Assembly: GCA_030704615.1 (NCBI GenBank)
Contig: CM060733.1
Coordinates: 11,904,001-11,968,000 of the forward strand
DNA length: 64,000 nucleotides
Reading direction: 5' to 3'
Source of the DNA: Takakia lepidozioides
Taxonomy: Eukaryota > Streptophyta > Takakiopsida > Takakiales > Takakiaceae
Below the pieces are notes generated by a model. It saw only the letters and a program-made list of their open reading frames with translations. It was not told the DNA's origin and searched no databases. The position numbers were made by a program, and so were the translations under genes. The first letter of the stretch is position 1. The number at the start of each line of letters is the position of its first letter. Positions 56,201 through 64,000 of this stretch are shown in pieces.

Positions 56201-59200
56201 AGGGAGATTTGGCACTGTGGTTATGATATGACATACTGTTGAGGTCATAGTCCTTAGAAATAGTATACATCCTGGACCTGGTGATAATGCTTAACCGAAC
56301 GCTTAACCAAACAAGGTCCAAAACTCAGTCCAGAAATGCGACGGAGCTCAAGCACAGCCAAGGATGACCTGGTGAACAGCTAATGAATTCTGCTTCTGCA
56401 TTGACATGGACTAGAGAGCATTATTCTGATCCACCACTGCTTCTGTAACCCTCTACCTTCACAAATGTCACTGTAATTGCACTCCCAGTCCCACTATATC
56501 AGTTAGAGGACTATGAAAATGACAGCTATCAATGGTCGTCCTTGATTCCGCTTTGCACCTTTCAGACTTGCTCCCTAAGTATTGTGAGCTTTGGGATCTC
56601 AAATGATTGACATTTGTTGGCTGTTGTTACAGGTACGGGACATTGTTCTCAATCAACCGGGTATCATTCCAGCATTTTTTGCCCTCTCAAACATAGGTCG
56701 TGATGGCTACATGATATTTGACCTAGCAAAAGAGACCTCTGTAAAAGGGCTGATGCTGCTGGCCGGCAGTGGCAAAGTAGTAGGGGGTGACGACGAGACC
56801 TTAGCAACAGCATTGATTAGCTTGGCAGGTGAAGTCTGTGTCCCTGATGCTTGTCACATTAATATTGGATGCTTGTGTGAAGGCGAGATCTTTTCTATGA
56901 TGGTTATGTTCACCTGTCAGATCATGTTTGTGCCTTCCACAACAGGCTAGAAATGGATATAGCTCCGAACACTGTGAGCATGACCACATTGCTGTTGAAA
57001 TGTGACCATGTTTAAACTATTGGCAAATCACCTGTGAAACGTTGGGTAGCTTATGGACCTAGTATGCAGTAAGTCTGCCTATAACAGGTTCTCTTTTAGC
57101 CCATGTAATCCCAAAGCAAGACAATGTTGTTGCTTTAAGGTTAGATAAAGCACTTATATGAGACGTTCTGGAGTTTACACCCCACGATTTGTCTTACAGT
57201 GTGCCCTATTGCTCAATATGTTTGCAGGCCTCGGATCCTCAGAGAAAGTAGTGGAAGATTCGTTAATTGCGCTGGAGTCACTCATGGCATCTGTGGGAGC
57301 AGGTGTGTGCAAGACATGCCAAGTAAAGGGGGCAAAAACCTTCTTGGTGCATTCTCTCACTTGGCTCCCTGCGGGGGCTGGGCGGCTGGCCGTCATTAAC
57401 ATTTTGAGGCAAATGGCCCAGTACGACAGCCACGCGGAGGATATTATTGACTGTGGATTGATTCCTATCCTTTTTGAAGTGATTGTCACTTCTGCTGGTG
57501 ACACACAGGAGGCTGAGCTGTTGACCTGTTCAATCAAGCTGTTGAGCGTGTGTGTGGCCCATCCGAGCAACAAGGCTCGATTAGCACTTCTACCCACAGG
57601 TATCCAAACTCTTGTTGATGTGCTTGTTGGAGAAAGGGAAGCATCTGAGGCATTCGATGCTTGTAAACTCGACATCCTTTCACTCTTGGAGGTCCTATGC
57701 CATGAGAGTGAGTTCAAAGTGGCTGTACTCAGTACTGGTGGAGTGGCAATATTAGTGAAGATGGTGGAGTCTTCAGTCCCTACTTGCCGAGAGCAAGCTG
57801 CCAAGAAGCTCCGGGAACTTGTGAAATCGGGGTCTTGCCACACTGAAATTTGCCAGGCAGGAGGTGTTGACGTACTTAGTAAGGTATATCAGATATCTAA
57901 AATTTCCTTAGAGCTTGTGCACAGCTGATTGCAATTCAATTACAAGGGGGATTTGAGGACAAGACATTATAAGGTTGAATTTGATTGCAACACTGTAACC
58001 TATCGCCTTCGTGTGGTTGAGCGTGCATTGTCACCCTGTACAGAGAGACGTGCAGAATGGAGAGTGAGAATGAAATGGCTATGGAGTGTCAAGAGGCTAG
58101 TGATGTGACCAGCTCCATGTGTCTTGTCAGGTAATGCTGCTGGATGATAGCACAGAGTGCCAAAGCAATGCAGTGGTTGCTCTGGAAACACTCGCGCTGA
58201 CTGAGGAGGCCAGAGCCCTTGTGATCAACAGCATATCTGTTGAGAATATGTCAGAGTTTCTCCGCCCTCGGTACAAACCCTCTTGCCGGGAGGCAGCTGC
58301 TGGACTTCTAGGCCTCCTGGTCAAGGACCCCATGAATGCTTTTAAGTTTGTCCAGTCAAGTGGGGGTCTTAACTTGATGAGAAATATGCTGTGCCATGGT
58401 CCTACTGTAGCTTGCAAATGGAAGGCAGCTGAGGTGCTACTGAATGCCGCTAAGTCAGATGAAAGAGCCCGGGTTGGCATCGCGGAAGGGAATGGGTTGC
58501 AGGCTCTTCTTGAGTTTGCAGTGGAGGGTGGCAAAGAGTTCAAGGAAAAGTTGACCTCAATGCTGGCTTTGTTTTGCTTGGGGGAGGAGGATTTCCAGGT
58601 ACGCAATACTTACTGAACACCCCTTTATGCTTTGACTATTTCCTCATCAACAAAGGCTGGGCCATACCTTTGAGGCTGTACTCTTCCCAGATATAACCCT
58701 CTTAGATCAGGAAGTGGGGACTTTAACTGACCAGAGTATGGAACTGACAGGCAACAAACATCCAATTATTGGAATGGAGGGTTTGATTTAAGTGCTGCCA
58801 TTGCCATCACATTAGGAAGCATTGTTTCATATACAGGACCACTACTGTTTCTTTCTGGAATACCTTAAAAGGCTAGGACCTACCCTTGAGGATGTACTCT
58901 TCCCAGACATAACCCTAAAAGAGCGAAGTGAGGGCTTTCAGTATGGAACTGACAGCCAATGACCATCCAGTTATTCAAATGGAGGGTTTGATTTAAGGGC
59001 TGCCCTTGCCATCACATTAGGAAGTGTGGTTTTCATATCCAGGACCGCTACTGGTCCTTTCTGGAATACCTTGAGTAACAAAGGCATTGACCCATAGAGG
59101 AGCTTTTGAACTCAAGACAGCAGGAGACGGTCACGGGTGGGTTGAGCATTGAAAGACTTGGTACGAATGTTATGCAGAGTGCAGTTGTGACTGCTGGTGG

Positions 59201-62200
59201 GCATTGTCTTCTTTTCGAGTCAATTGAAAAGGGCAGGTTGAGGGAGACAGCAGCAGCTGCTCTAGCCGAACTGATAAAAATCCCACTGACCCGGGCACAA
59301 GTGCTGGAAGATGGGTTCATAGCGAGTGCAGTGAAGAGTATCAAGTCTGGCTTTTATAATACTGCCCTCACTGAGGCAATTTTCACACTTTGTGAAGCCA
59401 GACAAACAGCTGAAAAGGTACGGGATGCGGGTGGCCTCCAAGCAATGCTCCACATTTTGGGGCAATCCCCAAACATTGAGACAAAGAAGCTGGCTGCAGT
59501 GGTAGTCGCAAAATTGATACCGCTTGACCCAGAGTGGTGGGCCTCAATGACAGAGTTGGGTGGAATCGCTCCATTGATCAAGCTTGTGCAGTTTACAGAG
59601 GTGCTGGAAGCTCTTGTGCTTATCACTAAACATCCCAGCAGTAAACTCGCCATATATGAAGAAAGAGGTGTCCCTCTCCTCATTCCCCTCCTTACAAGCA
59701 CGGATACAAGCCTGCAGGTTAGCATTAGCTTTCCCACGTTCAATTGAATGAGGACTGAGTCAATTGTGGGTGCGTGTAATCGCTATATTTGTTGACTTGT
59801 TGGCTGTTGTTGTAGTTGTGTTGACTCGAACACCCCACAAGTGAAACTCTGCAACAATGTCTGTGTCCACATGCACAGCAATTGACACAAAGGTTGGAGG
59901 GGATTGAATGGGGCTAAGGACACCATCCTAGGAAGCATAATGGCAGTGCTACTTTTAACTCTTTACCTTCAAACAGATGTGACACAAGTAAAAGTTGCAC
60001 TGCTACCACAACGGTAGGACCCAGAGGGACAAGGTGAGGGGAGAGTTGACTGCATTCATGGACTTGGAAAGGACTGGGTTGGCCATGCTGTGCAGGGGCT
60101 GGCATTGCAAATCCTGGTAGATCTGAGCCGGGAGAACACAGACTCAGAGGCAGATGCGCACCGAATCTGCTTGGCCATGGTGGAGGAGAACATTGTCCAT
60201 ATTATCTTTGGAATTGTGCAGAATGCAAGGAAAGCATACTGCAGTGTTATTAAGAATGCCATCATCATCATCCGAAACCTCAGTATGGCAGGTACGGGTT
60301 TATTTTTCCAGAATGCTTTTGTTGCTTTGCATATCCACAACTTTAAAGACCATAACTTCCATTTCATTTTATTTTTAACCCTAGAAACCTCCAAATTGTT
60401 CAGCAGTGTCCACTTCCCCAGACCTCACTTTACACCTACAGATCAAAGTTGCTACTCCTTTTTCTGGTCAGAGTCACAGCTGCCTTACTAATTCAAGTCA
60501 TTAGCTTGAATAGATCATCCAATGGTTAGGGCCGTGGTCTAGGTGGTTTTGGGTTTAACTGTATGTATGGCTATCCTTGAGATTATGCTAGTGGTAAAGC
60601 TGGGGACATCGCCATTTGAAACTGACCTAGTAGCATCAACCACGCTAGGGCTAGGATCATATAACAAAGATTTCCCTGTTAATATTGTTTTGATTTGCCA
60701 GTCAATGCAGTACAACTTGCGCTAGCTCAAACAGCTCATTCCTGTCTTACAAAGTACCATTTCATTTCATCTGTAGAGTACCATTTCACATGTAGTATGC
60801 AGTGAATCACTTAGACAAACAAACATCTCAAGTTCTGTATTTGACAGACTGCAACATTTTTGCTTGCAAATTTCCAGGTCCCAAAGCGCGTGCAGCACTC
60901 TTGGGTGAAGGAGAAGGAGCCATCAAAGTGTTGCTAGGGGTGCTGTGGCAGCCTGCTCTGGTCATCGGCTGGGCTGACATTGTTCAAGTTGCAGTGATTT
61001 CGCTTCAGGGGTTCATGCAAGAACCCAAGGGGCGAGACAGCCTCATCATGCACTCAGGCATCAGTCTACTGGTCACTGTGTTGCAGCAAAATCCAGGCAT
61101 CCCATCACAAGCAAAGAGCTTTGCCACGAAAATACTGGTACATCGTCCTTCCCAACTAAATAGATTTCTGTATCCACATATAAAGCTGCAGCAGAAGTCT
61201 TTAATCTCCTATTTGGTGTGGCAGCCAAGCACCATTCCTTTGGGCAGCAATCATTGGGCAGGAAAATCCCAGGGCATCTTGGAGGCATCCTCTAATAGTT
61301 TGAGCAATAGTTGCTTTTGGGCTGCTCGTGGAGTGCCCCTCTCTCTTTCTTGTTTTTTTCTTTTATAAAGTACCATTTCATTCCATTTCTCTTGTCCCAT
61401 AAGCTGAAAATAAAAAATGAGACTGCAATGTGTTTGGGATGCGTTCTCTCAGGGCTGCACGAGTTAAGATTACTTTCTCTCTTTGTGCTCCTTAGGTGAT
61501 GCTTGCGGAAGATCAGTATTCACATAGGGCTGTTTGCACAGCCATCTTTGAGGCCAAGCTCTTCTCTAGCCTCAAGGATGTGTTGGAGTATGGGGCAGCA
61601 GGCGAATGCAGGAAACAAGCAGCAGTGTTATTAAAGCACTTGATCACTCATGGGCCCACGAAGCATGTATGCTCAGCTATTGCAGAAGCTGGGTGTATTC
61701 CAGCACTCCTCAGTCTTCGTTCGTTTCCCGGTTGTACTCCGGTAAGCCTGACACTGCATCTCCTCTCAAGATTTCTCTCTTTCCGCGAAAGTTGTTCAAA
61801 CTGGCAAGGGCAAAGCTCTGGGACTCACTAAATTTTTCCACTGCAGAGGGGTCAACTCTGAGGTTAAGAAAACCATGCTTTGTCGCGTTATTAGACCTGC
61901 AATATGGGTTGAAAACTCCAACCAGGCTAAGTCTCTAGGATCCATTCAAGTGGGGGTGATTAAGGAGTGTATGTCAGCATGCTCCAAAACAGCCAATGTG
62001 GCTGCTTGGGGTGAGTTTGGCATTCCGTCCTTAAGCTCCCGACGAGATGAATTCAAGGTCAGATGGTGGGGTCAGCTGCAACATATGTCCAACACCAGAT
62101 ATCCTAAGTTAATCGACTCTATATATTGGAAACAGGACCGCCCTGTCAAACAGGCTAAGTCCTGGCAGAAGAGAGTAGAAGAGATTCTCAAGGACCTGGA

Positions 62201-63652
62201 CCTGGAACCGCAAGTCTTGACCCTGCTGGATAAATCTGACTTAGAGGCTGTAGTGTCCAAAGCCATGTCTGTTGCCATGAGATTGTCTGATGAAATTGAA
62301 GTTAGGCAGAAAACTTCCCTGAACTTGTTTCCAGTCTGTGACATGGGGGAGGACATCTTGGATGACCTCAAGGGTCTACCCACTCTAGGCACTAGACTGA
62401 AATTTAAACTCAGGGCAGGAAGCTTACCTTTGAACAGCAAACAGAAGCAGAGAGGAAAGGGAGACTGCGATTGTCCGTTGTGTGGGCAACCTGAAGACAG
62501 TATTCATTTTCTGATACACTGTCCAGGGTTCTCTCACCAAAGAGACGCTCTCTTCAAATCTATCAAGGGAATTGTGCCTGTACCCCTGTTTACTAACTTT
62601 GAAAGTGTCGAGGCTGAGCCAAAAGCCCAGGCCCTTCTGAGTTTTTGGGCAAATGACACACATCAGATTGATGCTTGTGTGAAGGGATTTCTAGAGGATA
62701 TCTGGAAAACCCGGATTAATTCCATATATGAAGGTAAGTCTTACTACCAACGTCGGCCCCTGACCGAGGTAGGTTCTGTCCCTTTTGTTTCCGCTCAAAC
62801 TGGGCGCGGGGTCAATGGCCACAAGGCTACGGCAAACAACATCTTATGAGTACATTTTTATCTTTCCACGGACGTTATAAAGTACCATTTCATTTCATTT
62901 CATTTCTCTTTGACATGGCCGTCAGACCATTCTCCACACTTGTCCCTTAAACTATGTCATGCTCCTTAAGCTCTTTGAGCTTTCTGCAGACACTATAAAG
63001 TACCATTTCATTCGATTTCTCTCGCCCCTCTCTCTTTTCATCCACATCTTGGGACACCACAGTAGCTGTGCCAGAATCAACGTCATACCGTTTACACGAT
63101 TTTCTCTCGAGTCATCTTAAGCAGATATAGCCCAGTATCAACATGCATTCATCACCTAAGTTCAAGGTTGCGGCCAGGGCAGTACTACCTGGAGGCTTCC
63201 TAGAATTCAGAGAAACACCATTACAAAGAGGGGAGAGGGGCTAGGGGACAGGATTAGGGCTGAATCACCACTGCGCTGGCTCCATGAGTAAGATTCACCT
63301 ATGCAAGTAGTGCAGGCCTTGTAAAGAAGGCAGTAGCCTGATAATATGACCTCTTGCCAGTGAAAGTTTTGTGTTGGCTCTCTGTCGCCCACTCATTTAT
63401 TGTGACCTGTTGACTCTTGTGTGTCTTGCTTGTTGTGCACCTTTCCTTTAGTTCAGTGGCAAATGCTGCAAGCTAAGACTCAAACTGTATGGATATCTTA
63501 GAAACGTTGAGGATTTCCTTAAGCGCTTGTTTTGTAACAATTCAAAATTGTTGTGTTAGGCGGCTCAAGAGACTTTAGAAGCTCTGGCGAAAGGCAACAA
63601 GAAGGCAAAGGCTCTAATTTTGAAGGGGGAGAACTACCCATGGGCACAGTGA
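50234..63652 (+). CDS. U-box / armadillo-repeat E3 ubiquitin ligase (PUB42/43-type)
   Basis: Ubiquitin-protein ligase: the U-box recruits the E2 and the ARM repeats bind substrates. Fifteen exons, all GT-AG and phase-consistent: 50234-50460, 50766-50925, 51743-51871, 52178-52309, 53526-53914, 55202-55520, 55931-56122, 56633-56828, 57228-57883, 58131-58598, 59124-59717, 60096-60291, 60878-61137, 61496-61741, 63560-63652 (TGA 63650-63652). Total 4257 nt, about 1418 residues. Residues 1-215 or so are the helical plant U-box N-terminal domain (LLDVVVKFVAAAQSV, RILADQVQRMGPLLEEILK). The U-box lies at about 286-350 (ITCAICLNVLEDAVMTSSGH, ESWFAAGNKTCP, WKEM). The rest is ARM repeats (e.g. GGVAILVKMVESSVPTCREQ, GLQALLEFAVEGG, GGIAPLIKLVQFTEVLEAL). 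It is longer than Arabidopsis PUB42. Introns hold LINE copies. The acceptors of exons 4 and 11 are the least certain. Confidence 0.88.
51116..51356 (+). mobile_element. LINE fragment, second lineage, in intron 2 of the U-box gene
   Basis: Closely similar to 62430-62650: CNCPLCGQPED, then IHFLIHCPGFSHQRD in a shifted frame. It is truncated on both sides and ends at the GA-rich tract. Confidence 0.82.
51361..51392. repeat. GA microsatellite
   Basis: A (GA)n run with one GTGA interruption, directly after the LINE fragment. Confidence 0.8.
52983..53115 (+). repeat. LINE 3' UTR and tail in intron 4 of the U-box gene
   Basis: AGTTGCTTTTGGGCTG near 52992, then CCCATAAGCTCTTTGAGCTT, GCGGACGGTATAAAG and ACCATTTTATTTCAG: a 3' UTR plus tail with no coding part. 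Confidence 0.8.
53930..54320 (+). repeat. Three tandem LINE 3' ends in intron 5 of the U-box gene
   Basis: Tail 1 ends near 53972. A C-terminal scrap (LPARGLDP/LHEA region) with 3' UTR leads to tail 2 at 54083-54155 (CCTATAAGCTCTTTGAGC ... ATTTCATTTC). Another scrap (HEASTLRQSLE) with 3' UTR leads to tail 3 at 54255-54320. Each unit is 5'-truncated, and the units sit head to tail. Confidence 0.8.
54310..54700 (+). mobile_element. LINE C-terminus plus tail, intron 5 of the U-box gene
   Basis: Same lineage as 4955-5729: the zinc-finger region is frameshifted (EHFFFYCPLYYEI text is present, one CxxC pair damaged). It ends with the tail at 54628-54695 carrying three ATTTC units. It is the fourth LINE end in a row within the intron. 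Confidence 0.82.
60755..60800 (+). repeat. Two partial LINE tail ends
   Basis: ACAAAGTACCATTTCATTTC followed by AGAGTACCATTTCAC, the pentamer part only, in intron 12 of the U-box gene. Confidence 0.6.
61303..61410 (+). repeat. LINE 3' UTR and tail in intron 13 of the U-box gene
   Basis: AGTTGCTTTTGGGCTGCTCG near 61311, then TATAAAGTACCATTTCATTC. It is followed by a second start, CCCATAAGCTG, that breaks off. Confidence 0.7.
61810..62908 (+). mobile_element. LINE 3' fragment, second lineage, with long open frame and tail
   Basis: Lies in the last intron of the U-box gene. One frame of about 324 codons (61875-62849) encodes a LINE polyprotein C-terminus: WWGQLQHM, a basic linker, then the zinc finger CPLCGQPEDSIHFLIHC (C-x2-C-x8-H-x4-C) near 62468-62523, ending TANNIL. 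After the stop comes a short spacer, then CGGACGTTATAAAG-type tail sequence (CCACGGACGTTATAAAG) with three ATTTC units ending at about 62908. The absence of stops suggests a fairly recent insertion. The spacing inside the zinc finger differs from the lineage at 4955-5620. Confidence 0.85.
62965..63025 (+). repeat. LINE 3' tail copy
   Basis: TTAAGCTCTTTGAGCTTT, GCAGACACTATAAAG, ACCATTTCATTC: a diverged solo tail 60 bp after the previous one. Confidence 0.7.
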
Positions 63653-64000
63653 TGTCAGGCAATTTCTGATTCACATTGGCAACTCCGTTCTCATTTCTTC
63701 ATCTCAATTTTCACACATCAGGAATTGTCAGCATCAGCATGAAGTTCCAATGTAATGTAGAAGTAGATGTACATTACACTGTTTATAACCATTGTGATCT
63801 TTCACACTACCCAACCCAACATACAGGTATAATAGGATTCACAGCCCCTTGTTTGCAACTGAATTAGAGATCCATCAGGGGCCTTCACCTCAATATGCAC
63901 ATAGAAAGTATATAGAACCCTCACCGCTTCACTCTACGAGAAAAAACAAGTTCAATCTGAGTCCTTAGCTTTCTTCTTTCAGCCGAGCATGAATCTGCAT
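63653..64000. other. 3' UTR of the U-box gene and flank
   Basis: No gene is recognised to the right edge; a short open stretch at 63676-63867 has no motif. Confidence 0.5.

Noticed and set aside
57175-57843. 222-codon antisense frame in the ARM region, and a similar one at 58127-58606
   Set aside because: Mirror frames of strongly biased ARM-coding exons; no start context or motif.

Overview
The window is nuclear DNA from a land plant, most likely a seed-free lineage with large genes (fern, lycophyte or bryophyte); the sequence does not settle the species. The reasons are a plastid-import gene (TIC236), a DYW-type pentatricopeptide RNA-editing factor, a plant-type U-box/armadillo E3 ligase, spliceosomal GT-AG introns packed with transposon debris, and Ty1/copia and chromodomain Ty3/gypsy elements, one with a plant initiator-tRNA-Met primer site. 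Exon models below come from matching GT-AG sites, reading phase and family knowledge, not from transcripts.

Layout. 1-3576: the last five exons of TIC236 (+). 3950-9415: a reconstructed seven-exon gene for an unidentified basic, partly helical protein of about 221 residues (+). Both genes carry fragments of a LINE family in their introns. 9622-27261: a block of LTR retrotransposons: a young copia element with a perfect 5-bp target duplication, a Ty3 element with a 1-kb internal inversion, a reverse-oriented chromovirus (named G1 here), the tail of another chromovirus, and a G1 LTR fragment. 27266-29922: two divergent putative first exons about 220 bp apart, the plus-strand one leading into a tentative four-exon gene. 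29967-32555: an intronless PPR-DYW gene with no in-frame ATG. 32556-50233: mostly non-genic. It holds two inverted copies of a 1.2-kb piggyBac-like non-autonomous element with TTAA duplications, which bracket a second, complete but degenerate G1 element (39149-45531). 50234-63652: a 15-exon U-box/ARM E3 ligase gene whose introns are again loaded with LINE pieces.

Most interesting points: (i) LINE 3' ends that carry a short stem-loop (AAGCTC TTT GAGCTT) followed by ATTTC pentamers, shared by two different LINE coding lineages; (ii) the TTAA/CCCTTAAG elements with a GC-rich core that could be captured cargo; (iii) a Ty3 element whose RNase H segment is flipped in place; (iv) a U-box that keeps six of the eight RING metal-ligand positions; (v) a conserved extra open frame between pol and the polypurine tract in both G1 copies; (vi) two unrecognised small genes reconstructed from splice phase. 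Plastid import (TIC236), organelle RNA editing (PPR-DYW) and ubiquitination (U-box/ARM) are independent housekeeping or regulatory roles, and nothing suggests the genes form one pathway.
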